DNA from: a virus
Strand: one strand, 5' to 3'
Length of the DNA stretch: 40,687 nucleotides
IMG/VR virus record: IMGVR_UViG_3300025418_000660
Location: 1 to 40,687 of that record
Part shown: piece after piece, positions 22,080 through 30,325 of the stretch
Position numbering within the stretch: position 1 is the first letter of the stretch
How the letters are laid out: every line of letters starts with the position of its first letter
Translations under genes and position numbers: made by a program
Notes under the pieces: model-generated
The model's input: the letters and a program-made list of their open reading frames with translations, nothing else
The model's database searches: none
Told to the model about the DNA's origin: nothing

Positions 22080-23864
22080 TCATCCTTCACAGGCAAGACA
22101 AGTGTCTCCGTCTGTCATTGCTTTAAGGTTGATTTCCGCTATCACTTCACGTTCAATACGTTTAGATACTTTGTCTGCCTTAGCAATCTTATCCGAACGA
22201 CAATAATACATAGTCTTTAATTTTTGTTTCCATGCCATAAAGTGTACTGCATGGACGTATTTGATGTTACTATCTGGTCTAAAGAATACGTTTAAGCTTT
22301 GTGCTTGGTCGATAAACTCTTGACGGTCTGCTGCATGCTGCACCACCCATCGTTGGTCAATCTCCATAGAAGTCTTGAACACATCCTTGGTCCAATCGTC
22401 AAGTATATCCAAATGTTGAACTGAACCATCATTCGCAATAATTGAAGACCAAACCTCATCATATTTATCACCAGCTTTCTCCTTTATAATCTTGTCAAGG
22501 TACTGGTTCTTGTGTAGATGGGATCCTGATAAGGTATCTTGTCTATACGCATTTGCTCTAAATGGTTCGATTGAGGGTGATGTATTTCCCATGAGGATCG
22601 AAGAACTAGCGTTAGGAGCAATAGCCATAAGATGACTAAAACGGTTACCCGTACCCACTGCGTCGGGTGCTTCACCTCGTTCTTTACCCAATTGCTGATT
22701 CGCTTTGTCCAAGCTTGATCTAATGTGTGCGAAGATCTGTTTATTAAGTCCCGTTGCCATTGCACTTTCCCAGGGAGTATTTCTTCGCTGAAGGAGAGCA
22801 TGCCAGCCAAGAGCACCAATGCCAATGCTCCGCTCACGAGAAGCAGAATACTTAGCACGCTTAATAGTGCTAGGAGCATTGTCAATAAAATATTGCAAGA
22901 CATTATCCAGCATTTCTGCAACATCTTTAAGAAAAAGTTTGTCATCTTTCCAATCATCATAATACTCCAAGTTTAAACTAGATAAGCAGCATACAGCTGT
23001 TCTCTTTTCATTAGTAGGTAAAATAATCTCGGAGCATAGGTTAGATTGATGTACTTTTAAACCTTTGTCCTTTAACCATTGAGGCAACTTTCTATTAGAC
23101 TCATCGATAAAGTGTAGGTATGGTTCACCTGTTTGCATACGTAATTCTAATAGCTTTTGCCATAATTCTTTTGCTGATACCACTTCCCTTACTTCACCTG
23201 AGTGTGGATCTTTTAGTTCCCAATCATCGTTAGCTTCAGGATCCTTCATACAATTTTCAATAATCTCCATGAATGCATCAGGAATATTAACACCATGATG
23301 TAAGTTCAAGCACCGCATGTTTTGGTCACCTGTTGGCTTACGCATTTCCAAGAACATCATAATGTCCGGATGACTAATGTCAAGGTAAGCAGCGTAGCTA
23401 CCCCTACGAGTACGACCTTGGCGGTATGCGAGAGAACTAGCGTCGTACATTTTAAGATGAGGCATAACACCAGTAGATTTGTCATCAGCACTACGAATAC
23501 CAAAGCCGATGCCAACACCACCCCCAAGCATAGATAGCCAATTTGTTTCAGATAAGTTTTCAACTAAACCCTCCGCGGTGTCTTCAATAAAGTTAAGGAA
23601 GCAGGAAATTGGAAGACCTCGTTTGCTGCGGCCAAATGAAAGGATAGGAGTAGCATAGGATAACCAGTGCTTGCTGCTATACTCATATAATCTTTGCGCA
23701 TGGAATTTATCTGTTGCGAAGGCTGATGATACGAATGCAAACCTCTCTTGAGGACTTACTTCATTATCTGCCATGTATGACTCTTTTAACCTAATCATTC
23801 CCAATTCATCGAACAATGAATCTCGTGAATAGTCTACCTTAATACCGTGGACTTCGTCAGTCAT
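22080..23864 (-). CDS. nrdA: Ribonucleotide reductase class Ia, alpha subunit
   Basis: A 594-residue catalytic subunit. Active-site residues are complete: Cys88 and Cys292 (redox pair; ISCFLN and AVCCLSSLNLE), radical Cys277 with Asn275/Glu279 in SNLCSEI, the Tyr pair in TMYYCRS for radical transfer, and the C-terminal CLACEG shuttle. The N-terminal ATP-cone is missing, so allosteric activity control by dATP is likely lost, a common phage trait. The start has TTGGAG upstream and a TATAAATA box at 23897-23904. The stop lies within a 7-bp hairpin (GTGAAGG/CCTTCAC). Confidence 0.97.
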   Translation of the reverse strand: MTDEVHGIKVDYSRDSLFDELGMIRLKESYMADNEVSPQERFAFVSSAFATDKFHAQRLYEYSSKHWLSYATPILSFGRSKRGLPISCFLNFIEDTAEGLVENLSETNWLSMLGGGVGIGFGIRSADDKSTGVMPHLKMYDASSLAYRQGRTRRGSYAAYLDISHPDIMMFLEMRKPTGDQNMRCLNLHHGVNIPDAFMEIIENCMKDPEANDDWELKDPHSGEVREVVSAKELWQKLLELRMQTGEPYLHFIDESNRKLPQWLKDKGLKVHQSNLCSEIILPTNEKRTAVCCLSSLNLEYYDDWKDDKLFLKDVAEMLDNVLQYFIDNAPSTIKRAKYSASRERSIGIGALGWHALLQRRNTPWESAMATGLNKQIFAHIRSSLDKANQQLGKERGEAPDAVGTGNRFSHLMAIAPNASSSILMGNTSPSIEPFRANAYRQDTLSGSHLHKNQYLDKIIKEKAGDKYDEVWSSIIANDGSVQHLDILDDWTKDVFKTSMEIDQRWVVQHAADRQEFIDQAQSLNVFFRPDSNIKYVHAVHFMAWKQKLKTMYYCRSDKIAKADKVSKRIEREVIAEINLKAMTDGDTCLACEG

Positions 23865-23896
23865 TTTAACTCCAATAATTTAATTTAACTATTTTG

Positions 23897-23904
23897 TATT
23901 TATA
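23897..23904 (-). promoter_or_regulatory. T4-type late promoter box
   Basis: Exact TATAAATA about 32 nt before the nrdA ATG, overlapping the last codons of the epimerase gene. A late-type box before a nucleotide-synthesis gene is somewhat unexpected. Confidence 0.5.
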
Positions 23905-24772
23905 CTTGGGATTCTACTCGATAGGCTGATAGGCACATATCTTTCAAACTATACTGTGGGTGTAACAGGTTGAATTGATTAGTAATTGCTAGGGATGCTG
24001 GATCACCATCTCTTCGACCTGCCATTTTTACTTGAAAATCTATACCTGTGACCTCTTTCATGGTCTTAACGACTTCTTTGACTGAGTATCCATTTCCTGT
24101 TCCAATGCATTCATACGGCGTGTTAAAAGGACCATGCTTAATAGTATCACGAATAGCGTTAACAAGATCCACAACATGAATATAGTCCCGCACGCAACTC
24201 CCATCACGTGTATCATAATCATCTCCATAAATTGACATATAATCTCTTTTACCTGCAGCTGTCTCTGCTGCTATCCTAATTAGATGTGATGCTCGACCAA
24301 CTTGTCTGTGTATACCATCAGAACCTGCAACGTTAAAGAACCTGAATATGGTATATGACCTTGATTGTTCTTTGATGACGTCTTCTGCTGCCAACTTAGA
24401 CCTTGCATAAGGTGACTGTGCATCAAATGCTCCAGCTGTAGACGCAAATATGAAGTGAGGTTCACCATTTATACGCTGCCTTAACATGTTTACAGTACCA
24501 CCGAGGTTTGCTGAGTAGTACTTAGTTGGTCTTGCAACGCTTTCTTCTACTTGGATTAACCCTGCAAGGTGTACGATGACATCATAGTCTTCATCAACCA
24601 CATGCTTTGTTACATCTTTGATAAGGATTCGTTGACAGTATCTTGTAACATCATGATTATGTTTCTTCCATTCAATATCAAGACCGGTTATCTGGTGTCC
24701 AGCTTCAAATAAAACCTTTGCTAGATGAGATCCGATATAACCTGTAACACCTGTGATTAATACTTTCAACAT
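23900..24772 (-). CDS. galE: UDP-glucose 4-epimerase-like (GalE/SDR) enzyme
   Basis: About 290 residues. Extended short-chain dehydrogenase with the NAD-binding LITGVTGYIGSHLAKVLFEA, catalytic STAGAFDAQSPYARSK (Tyr-x-x-x-Lys), DGSCVRDYIHVVDLV and a GalE-like ECIGTGNGYSVKEV. It likely interconverts UDP-sugars for surface or DNA/protein glycosylation, together with the glycosyltransferase at 26554. The start at 24772 gives an overlap with the primase stop; an ATG nine bases earlier is also possible. It is shorter than E. coli GalE (338). Confidence 0.85.
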   Translation of the reverse strand: MLKVLITGVTGYIGSHLAKVLFEAGHQITGLDIEWKKHNHDVTRYCQRILIKDVTKHVVDEDYDVIVHLAGLIQVEESVARPTKYYSANLGGTVNMLRQRINGEPHFIFASTAGAFDAQSPYARSKLAAEDVIKEQSRSYTIFRFFNVAGSDGIHRQVGRASHLIRIAAETAAGKRDYMSIYGDDYDTRDGSCVRDYIHVVDLVNAIRDTIKHGPFNTPYECIGTGNGYSVKEVVKTMKEVTGIDFQVKMAGRRDGDPASLAITNQFNLLHPQYSLKDMCLSAYRVESQV

Positions 24773-25773
24773 TTTCTCCATTCAATAAACTTAAGCTTTG
24801 CTTCCATACCTTGGAATGTATTCGTATTTATCGTATCCATGATAGACTCAATAGATTTACCATGTAACACCATCTCATTAATATCTTTATATTCTATGGT
24901 TTCTGGCCATAGGCATACTGCGTAGTCCTCATCAATTAACTTCTCAATAAAGTTACAGATTTGTATGGATCTTGGTTCATTATCCATGATAAGAGTTGCA
25001 TTATCTTTGATTGCTTGTATGAACTTAGTATCAAACCCTGCACCAGCCACAGCTATTGCATTAGGGATAAACATAGAATCTATTGGACCTTCTGTTACAT
25101 AGATCCTCTTTATATGATCCATACGATCTATACCATAAATCTTTTCTTTCTTTTCATCTAACTTAATTGTGATGTACTTGGGTTGTTCTTTACCAAGTGC
25201 TCTACCTTGAAAAGCAATGCATTTACCATCTTCATCATAGAACGGGATGATTAACCTTGGTGTATCATATGTTGTATCTGTAAAACTATATTTTAGTTTA
25301 TTGACAAACTCTTTAAACTTGGGTACATAGTAGAGATCTTTCCAACGATCTTGCGGTATCTTACGAGATATAACATATTGTAAAGCTTCTTGGTTAGATT
25401 GTAAAGGTTGTGCACCTGCCAAGATAAGGTCTGTACATATAGGCTGTGTGATCTCAGGTACGACTTCTTCGACCTTAGCATGAGGTGTGTGCTTAGAAGT
25501 ATTTTCTTTATACCGTTCTAGTACATACTCGCTATAGACAGTTGGGTCAAGGTGTTTAATGAGGTTACCAATGCTCATGGATATGCCACAGTTATGGCAC
25601 TTATACACTAACCTGTCTTTGTTCTTATAGACAAAGCCTCGAGCCTTTAACTCGTTCTTTTTGGAATCACCACATACTGGACAACTAAAGTTCCAATAGT
25701 AGTCATTTTTCTTTTTAAAGTTACGGAGTTTGTAGGAGATTTGACCTACGAATCTTGCATCAATGTATAACAT
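24766..25773 (-). CDS. DNA primase with zinc-binding and TOPRIM domains (T4 gp61-like)
   Basis: A 335-residue primase that makes RNA primers for lagging-strand synthesis. An N-terminal zinc finger uses Cys31, Cys34, Cys59 and Cys62 (SCPVCGDSK; KCHNCGIS). A TOPRIM core follows with IYVTEGPIDSMFIPNAIAVA and LIMDNEPRS, which carry the catalytic Glu and acidic residues. It corresponds to the T4 gp61/T7-type primase. The ATG has no Shine-Dalgarno and lies 6 nt from a -10, so the message is probably leaderless. Confidence 0.9.
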   Translation of the reverse strand: MLYIDARFVGQISYKLRNFKKKNDYYWNFSCPVCGDSKKNELKARGFVYKNKDRLVYKCHNCGISMSIGNLIKHLDPTVYSEYVLERYKENTSKHTPHAKVEEVVPEITQPICTDLILAGAQPLQSNQEALQYVISRKIPQDRWKDLYYVPKFKEFVNKLKYSFTDTTYDTPRLIIPFYDEDGKCIAFQGRALGKEQPKYITIKLDEKKEKIYGIDRMDHIKRIYVTEGPIDSMFIPNAIAVAGAGFDTKFIQAIKDNATLIMDNEPRSIQICNFIEKLIDEDYAVCLWPETIEYKDINEMVLHGKSIESIMDTINTNTFQGMEAKLKFIEWRKC

Positions 25774-25779
25774 AGAACC

Positions 25780-25808
25780 ATTATATAATATAACTCAATT
25801 AAAGTACA
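25780..25808 (-). promoter_or_regulatory. Sigma70-like promoter, leaderless type
   Basis: Minus strand TGTACT (25808-25803), 17-bp spacer starting TTAATT, TATAAT (25785-25780). The primase ATG is 6 nt downstream. It overlaps the last codons of the GroES-like gene. Confidence 0.72.
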
Positions 25809-26075
25809 TTAATTTTCTAATACTGCTACGATGTTCTCTTCCAAGATCATGACACGTTGGGCACCATCCACGGTTGCCAGCTGAGCTTTTGACCAGTCCA
25901 ATAGGATCTTGTCACCCACCTGCACTTCTGTCACCTCTGGGCCGATAGCCAGCACTGTACCTGTCTTTGATTCCCCATGACGGTCTGAACCCTCGATTAA
26001 TATGCCTGATGCAGTTTGGTTATCACGTTTGTTCTCTGCTACTAATACTTTCTTGCCTAATGGTCTTACTGCCAT
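25809..26075 (-). CDS. GroES-like co-chaperonin
   Basis: 88 residues from ATG 26075 (MAVRPLGKKVLVAENKRDNQ), with AAAGGA 7 nt upstream. The mobile-loop region QTASGILIEG and the end EENIVAVLEN match the GroES/Cpn10 family, and VLAIGPEVTEVQVGDKILLD is the conserved barrel. T4 supplies gp31 as a GroES replacement for capsid folding; a GroES homologue could serve the same role with host GroEL. Slightly shorter than E. coli GroES (97). Confidence 0.88.
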   Translation of the reverse strand: MAVRPLGKKVLVAENKRDNQTASGILIEGSDRHGESKTGTVLAIGPEVTEVQVGDKILLDWSKAQLATVDGAQRVMILEENIVAVLEN

Positions 26076-26079
26076 GATG

Positions 26080-26313
26080 TTATCCTTTAATGAGCCAGAT
26101 GTAGCTGGCAAATATGTTTAAGAAAAAGAAGTAAACATTTTGAATCAAGAGGGGTTTGTTTGGGTGGACCTTATGGAAATGGTGCACAAGGATACCATGA
26201 GCTATGACAAAGCCTGGGAAAGCATACTTCATGAACGGCAGTTTTAATGCCACAGATGTACCGCATAGGATGAAAAGAGTCGTGGATAACCACTTAATAT
26301 CAAAGTACTTCAT
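26080..26313 (-). CDS. Small membrane protein
   Basis: A 77-residue, strongly hydrophobic protein with about three membrane segments (LSTTLFILCGTSVALKL, FPGFVIAHGILVHHF, NVYFFFLNIFASYIWLI). No family recognised. The ATG is 5 nt after the -10 of a sigma70-like promoter and lacks a Shine-Dalgarno. It is cotranscribed with the GroES-like gene. Confidence 0.7.
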   Translation of the reverse strand: MKYFDIKWLSTTLFILCGTSVALKLPFMKYAFPGFVIAHGILVHHFHKVHPNKPLLIQNVYFFFLNIFASYIWLIKG

Positions 26314-26318
26314 AATGT

Positions 26319-26347
26319 ATTATAATATAAACGTCAATTAATGTAAA
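26319..26347 (-). promoter_or_regulatory. Sigma70-like promoter, leaderless type
   Basis: Minus strand TTTACA (26347-26342), 17-bp spacer starting TTAATT, TATAAT (26324-26319). The ATG at 26313 begins 5 nt after the -10. Confidence 0.78.
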
Positions 26348-26352
26348 ATTAA

Positions 26353-26550
26353 TTAAGCGTAGTTAGGTGTTTCTGTGCCGTTAGCGATTGTAGTAACTAA
26401 GTTATTACTTTCATCATAGATCTTAATGTTATGATGAGTGTGTTTATGCTTATGAGCGTGCTCTTTAGCTTGATCTAATGTTTCAAAGTCCATTGAATAG
26501 ACTCTTAACATAGGACCTTGCCATTTTGTTAATTTAACTTTATGTGCCAT
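26353..26550 (-). CDS. Small His-rich protein
   Basis: A 65-residue protein with a His/Lys-rich centre (KEHAHKHKHTHHNIKIYDES). The fold looks like a small alpha/beta domain (MLRVYSMDFETLDQAKEHA). The His cluster could bind metal. It has a proper Shine-Dalgarno (AGGAG) and a TATAAATA box about 38 nt upstream, so it is probably expressed late. Confidence 0.68.
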   Translation of the reverse strand: MAHKVKLTKWQGPMLRVYSMDFETLDQAKEHAHKHKHTHHNIKIYDESNNLVTTIANGTETPNYA

Positions 26551-26553
26551 GTC

Positions 26554-27603
26554 TTACTCCTGAAAATAATTTAACCAGATTTCTCTACTATTTATACAAT
26601 ATTCATTTAGTAAAGCTTGATGAACTTTTACGTTATACTCTGGATACTGATGAGCCTGATCCAGTGTGTATGCAATATTGTTACTACTTGTTGGATCAGA
26701 GTGAAAGTCCTCATGCATCCATGGTATCTCGATACTTCCTATAACTGGTACACCTTGACTAACAAAGTCAGCAGCCACAATATTAAATGTTTCAGAGAAG
26801 CTTACCTGCATACCTATATCCATTGTAGAACATAGTTGAATGAACTCTTCCCTTGGTGTCCATTCATGATTAACCAATCTATGACCACGATCATAGAGGT
26901 GTTCAAATAGTCCAATAAGGTTACTTAACACTGGACCACCATTCATTTCAAGTCTTGCCGTATTAATATGGAAGTTTAATAGTTTACCAGATTCCTCAGC
27001 AAATTTTAAAGCACCGTACGCCTGTACGAGATGACTCTTTAATGGTCTTACCGCACCAAAGCAACCAATATCTATCGTATCTTTATTTGATATGTATTCT
27101 TTTGTCTTATAGCCTGGTGGATAGTAGTTTGGTAGATATACAACCTTTTCGTTTACCTCATCGTCTGATAAACCAAAAGCTGTTTGTATATAGAACTGTA
27201 CCTCATCAAGCATTCTAGGAGCGTTGCAGGATAATATAATGTTCTTATGCATGGCGTATTCAGCTATCCAATTCATAGCTGGTCCTTCACCCGCCATAAA
27301 CGGCATCTCTGAATGGATTCTTATAATCCACTTAACGTTTGGATGAAGTTTTTGAAGGATTACAAATTTTTCTGGTACAACCCATAGTGCCTCAATGATA
27401 ACATGGGTTGGTCTAAATAGGGTTACTTCTCGATCGATCTTATTATTATCCTCAACAACAACGAGCTTTGATTCAATACCAGCTGCCTGAAGCATGTCGT
27501 CCATGAATTTTGCGGAATTATAGAGACCAGTGGATACTCCTATATGGTCGTCTTGTTTTGCGTAGAAGTTTGTTTTACGCTTTAGGATGAATAATGTTTT
27601 CAT
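26554..27603 (-). CDS. Glycosyltransferase (GT-B fold, GT4-like)
   Basis: A 349-residue protein with a GT-B layout: an N-terminal acceptor half (HIGVSTGLYNSAKFMDDM, WIIRIHSEMPFMAGEG) and a C-terminal sugar-nucleotide half with MQVSFSETFNIVAADFVSQG, the E-x7-E-like motif of GT4 enzymes. It likely transfers a sugar to phage or host surface, or to DNA/protein, possibly using UDP-sugar from the nearby GalE-like enzyme. Driven by a TATAAATA box at 27638; the Shine-Dalgarno is weak. Confidence 0.85.
   Translation of the reverse strand: MKTLFILKRKTNFYAKQDDHIGVSTGLYNSAKFMDDMLQAAGIESKLVVVEDNNKIDREVTLFRPTHVIIEALWVVPEKFVILQKLHPNVKWIIRIHSEMPFMAGEGPAMNWIAEYAMHKNIILSCNAPRMLDEVQFYIQTAFGLSDDEVNEKVVYLPNYYPPGYKTKEYISNKDTIDIGCFGAVRPLKSHLVQAYGALKFAEESGKLLNFHINTARLEMNGGPVLSNLIGLFEHLYDRGHRLVNHEWTPREEFIQLCSTMDIGMQVSFSETFNIVAADFVSQGVPVIGSIEIPWMHEDFHSDPTSSNNIAYTLDQAHQYPEYNVKVHQALLNEYCINSREIWLNYFQE
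26589..26596 (-). promoter_or_regulatory. T4-type late promoter box
   Basis: Exact TATAAATA 38 nt before the ATG of the His-rich small gene at 26550, inside the 3' end of the glycosyltransferase gene. Confidence 0.62.
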
Positions 27604-27637
27604 TGTTTAGTGTCAGTCAAGTCAGTTTTAATAATTG

Positions 27638-27645
27638 TATTTATA
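27638..27645 (-). promoter_or_regulatory. T4-type late promoter box
   Basis: Exact TATAAATA 34 nt before the glycosyltransferase ATG; overlaps the stop of the nucleotidyltransferase gene. Confidence 0.65.
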
Positions 27646-28357
27646 ACGACAGGGCTTGATCCTGTACATCTTTTTTGTATCGAGCCATCTTGTCTAAGTA
27701 ACCTTGATTACGTAGTTCCTTAAACACTAGGTTCTCGAATGAGAATTCACCACCTTTTAGGATGGCAGCGCCTCTCATGTCTCTTAGTTTATCCTTGAGG
27801 TTATTGAATGCTTCTACATCCATCTTGTTCTTGATCATATCATCGATCATATCCATATAGAACTTAATCTTCTTCTTAAGGTATGGGTTCTTTAGGAAAT
27901 CATCACCAATGAATTCTGGCTTGGCGATCCATTCATCCTTTGTCAATGAATAGACACCTTGGTCTTTAGGGTATGCTACTGACTCGTCTTGTGCATAAGG
28001 CTCAAGACCATATCCAAGGATAGTAATCTTATGGGCCATAGTCCACATGACTTTCTTATCTTGTAAGTAGTCGTCTAGTAATGGGTTATCTTTGGCAATC
28101 TCGGACTTATTAACAACCAAGTGAACATCAATATCAGATAGATCAGTATAGTTGTAGTTGGCGTTGCCGCCGAGCATGATAACTTCTTTAACTGCACTTT
28201 TAGGGATCTTAGCAAATTCTCTCCATGCTTCTGCAAACTGAAGTAGCTTGGCTCTTACTTCAGGCTTTAGTTGATATTCGTTCCAGAGTTTTGGGTTTAG
28301 TTCGGTATGGTACTGTAGTTGAAGTTTTAACTCTGATATGTACTGAGCGTATTTCAT
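27641..28357 (-). CDS. DNA polymerase beta-type nucleotidyltransferase
   Basis: A 238-residue protein with the minimal nucleotidyltransferase core MLGGNANYNYTDLSDIDVHL (Gly-rich loop, then D-x-D metal site). Members transfer nucleotides to protein, RNA or antibiotics; the substrate here is unknown. Its N-terminus, MKYAQYISE, resembles the capsid-targeting-like peptides seen in the cargo genes at 31299-40687. It starts with an ATGA overlap after the upstream coiled-coil gene. Confidence 0.8.
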   Translation of the reverse strand: MKYAQYISELKLQLQYHTELNPKLWNEYQLKPEVRAKLLQFAEAWREFAKIPKSAVKEVIMLGGNANYNYTDLSDIDVHLVVNKSEIAKDNPLLDDYLQDKKVMWTMAHKITILGYGLEPYAQDESVAYPKDQGVYSLTKDEWIAKPEFIGDDFLKNPYLKKKIKFYMDMIDDMIKNKMDVEAFNNLKDKLRDMRGAAILKGGEFSFENLVFKELRNQGYLDKMARYKKDVQDQALSL

Positions 28358-28737
28358 TTGAAAGTTTTATTAATCAACCAACCAATAACAACAGCTCCGC
28401 CGATGACTACCCAGCGCCATACTTCAAGGACTTTAACACGAGCATCGATGCCTTTAAGCTTCTCTTCTATAGCAGATTGGATCTTAGCATGACCTTCTAT
28501 GCTGTTAGCCATAGACTGGTCTAGCTTCTTATTGATCTCTTTAGCTATGTTATCTATCTTTACGTGTATGTCTCTTATGTCGTCTTCGTTACGCACAGTA
28601 TCTTTCTCTATGACATTTATTCTTGTATCATGTACAGCTAATAGTTTACTAACATTATTACTAACTTCAGTAAGCTTATCTATCGATAAATCAAGCTTCT
28701 CAACTATACGTTCTAATTGTTCGAAATCATTTGCCAT
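28354..28737 (-). CDS. Coiled-coil protein with C-terminal membrane anchor
   Basis: A 127-residue protein: a long heptad-rich helix (residues 1-100; LERIVEKLDLSIDKLTEVSN) and a C-terminal membrane segment (WRWVVIGGAVVIGWLI). Topology is like XhlA-type haemolysin/holin-associated proteins or tail-anchored lysis regulators. It overlaps the spanin-like gene upstream by 11 nt, which favours a lysis role, but this is inference. Confidence 0.7.
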   Translation of the reverse strand: MANDFEQLERIVEKLDLSIDKLTEVSNNVSKLLAVHDTRINVIEKDTVRNEDDIRDIHVKIDNIAKEINKKLDQSMANSIEGHAKIQSAIEEKLKGIDARVKVLEVWRWVVIGGAVVIGWLINKTFK

Positions 28738-29326
28738 TATAGATCTTTTCCTGTGATGTTACCCAGTCTTGTAGTGCTTTTAGTTGCTCTGATAACTGAT
28801 GGTAGTTGTTATAGTTGATGCTTATTGTTTCTCCGACGGCAGAGAGATTAACTCCGGAGGCGGATCCATCAATTCCTTTGGAGGTGTCGGGAACTTCATT
28901 TTTTGCGGCAGAATCGTGGAGCAAGACAAAAGACTTAGGCACACTGCACTTAGCATCAGACTCTTTAACATGTTGAGATAACTTCTTGATTTCATTACCC
29001 TTCTCCTTGATTACCTTTGTTTGTGTTACATATTTCGTTACAATTTGTTTTGATCTCTTATCAGCTTCAGCAACCTTACGATCCATGTCAGCCTGAAGCT
29101 TCTCAGCTTCAGCTCTCCATAACATATCCTTAGAGTATGCACCAGTAAAATAACAACCAACGCATAGTACTACTAATGATACCCATTTAAGTATGATGGC
29201 TGATAGCTTAACACCTGGGATATTACCGAGTATGGTGAATATTACAAATCCAATCCCACCTACACCCACTAACATCGTTGTTGCTTTTAATAACCATGCA
29301 TCTGGAATAAATGATAATAAGAACAT
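28727..29326 (-). CDS. Rz-like inner-membrane spanin candidate
   Basis: A 199-residue protein with N-terminal membrane segments (about 14-36 and 44-64) and a long periplasmic coiled coil (LQADMDRKVAEADKRSKQIV). The segment CSVPKSFVLLHDSAAKN is like the conserved C-terminal part of Rz-type spanins (C-x-VP...LH...A). Spanins fuse inner and outer membranes at lysis. No separate Rz1 lipoprotein is seen embedded in it; the lipoprotein at 38640 is a distant possibility. Confidence 0.68.
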   Translation of the reverse strand: MFLLSFIPDAWLLKATTMLVGVGGIGFVIFTILGNIPGVKLSAIILKWVSLVVLCVGCYFTGAYSKDMLWRAEAEKLQADMDRKVAEADKRSKQIVTKYVTQTKVIKEKGNEIKKLSQHVKESDAKCSVPKSFVLLHDSAAKNEVPDTSKGIDGSASGVNLSAVGETISINYNNYHQLSEQLKALQDWVTSQEKIYNGK

Positions 29327-29327
29327 A

Positions 29328-29915
29328 TTAAAATACCTTGTTGTTTCGGCGCGCCATACTTACTGCACCTTGATTTGTCTTCTTATACTTATCTATGTCT
29401 TTCTTCTTGAGTAATGGTGTAGTAGCTGCATCTGTAGATGTCATCACCCCTGTTGCATTAGCTGGAGCTGCACCTGCACCACCTCCACCTGAAACACCAC
29501 CACCTCCAGCACCACCATCTTCTTCAATGCTCTTGATGAACTTTTCAAGAAGGATAGTTTCCTCAGCAAAGTAAACACCCATACCCATCAAAGTATGGAA
29601 TCTTTGTTCCATCATTGATGTCGTCCTATCATTCTTTTCATAATACTCTTTGATTAGGAAGTATGCTGTAACTAAACTCTTTAGCTTATTTTCTCCACCT
29701 GGCAGTTTGTTGATTATCTTCTTCATGTTAAAGACCAATCGATGTAGGAACGTGTACGCATTTCTTTGTTCACTCGTCGTGAAAAAAGATGGCTTTATGA
29801 GATTTTTTCCTTTTTTATCGATGATGCCAAGCTTAAAGGCATCAGTCTCACTGAAGGGCTTAACCAACATGGTAAGTACTCTTAACGCTATTAAATTATC
29901 TATTACTTGTGACAT
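29328..29915 (-). CDS. Conserved phage protein, Gly-rich linker
   Basis: A 195-residue protein: helical N-terminal domain (about 1-135), then a Gly-rich linker (GGAGGGGVSGGGGAGAAPAN) and a basic tail (KKKDIDKYKKTNQGAVSM). It starts exactly at the stop of the upstream 125-residue gene. This type occurs in T4-like marine phages near structural genes; function unknown. The flexible linker and basic end suggest a virion or packaging-associated role. Confidence 0.68.
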   Translation of the reverse strand: MSQVIDNLIALRVLTMLVKPFSETDAFKLGIIDKKGKNLIKPSFFTTSEQRNAYTFLHRLVFNMKKIINKLPGGENKLKSLVTAYFLIKEYYEKNDRTTSMMEQRFHTLMGMGVYFAEETILLEKFIKSIEEDGGAGGGGVSGGGGAGAAPANATGVMTSTDAATTPLLKKKDIDKYKKTNQGAVSMARRNNKVF

Positions 29916-30292
29916 TAAATCTTCCTAAGTATTTTTATTATGTGTTCATCTAGCTTGACATCAGACATCTTTAGCTTGTGTTCTGGTAACTCATCTGGCA
30001 TCCTGTTAAGGAATATCAAAAACGTTACTAAGTAACTCCAATACTCTTCATCTATCTTAAAGAATAACATGTTTGTTGTTTGATCACCAAATAAGTTATA
30101 TAGTACTATCAAGTGGTTAAGTATTAGGTTCTCTTTAAGATCCCCTTCGCTCTTATACCTATTGAATAGCTTCTTTAAGTATAGAAACCTCTTAAGATCA
30201 TCATTAAACTCTTCCAATGAATAGCATTGGGTATTGTCATAATGATGCATCGCATAGGTTAAAAAATTATCTTCTGTCAACAATTGGTCCAT
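29915..30292 (-). CDS. Conserved phage protein, unknown function
   Basis: A 125-residue, Leu- and Tyr-rich helical protein (MDQLLTEDNFLTYAMHHYDN). It resembles a conserved unknown of T4-like cyanophages that is adjacent to the 195-residue gene there as well, by memory. It lies just after the terminator that ends the Ig-like virion gene, so it must have its own promoter or depend on read-through. None was recognised. Confidence 0.68.
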   Translation of the reverse strand: MDQLLTEDNFLTYAMHHYDNTQCYSLEEFNDDLKRFLYLKKLFNRYKSEGDLKENLILNHLIVLYNLFGDQTTNMLFFKIDEEYWSYLVTFLIFLNRMPDELPEHKLKMSDVKLDEHIIKILRKI

Positions 30293-30301
30293 ATTAAAAG
30301 A

Positions 30302-30318
30302 GGGGAGTTAACCTCCCC
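30302..30318 (-). terminator. Intrinsic terminator after the Ig-like gene
   Basis: Minus RNA GGGGAG-GUUAA-CUCCCC, a 6-bp GC-rich stem with a 5-nt loop, followed by UCUUUUAAUA. It lies 8 nt after the stop codon at 30326 and separates the Ig-like gene from the genes below it. Confidence 0.82.
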
Positions 30319-30325
30319 CACTTAG

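Noticed and set aside
22484-22960. 158-codon open frame with hydrophobic stretches inside nrdA
   Set aside because: It lies wholly inside the conserved nrdA frame and its apparent membrane segments come from reading the same codons out of frame.
24280-24468. Small open frame inside the epimerase gene
   Set aside because: Out-of-frame shadow of galE with no ribosome binding site.
29440-29520. GC-rich short repeats that could suggest a CRISPR or microsatellite
   Set aside because: They encode the Gly/Ala linker of the 195-residue protein in frame; no spacer-repeat structure exists.
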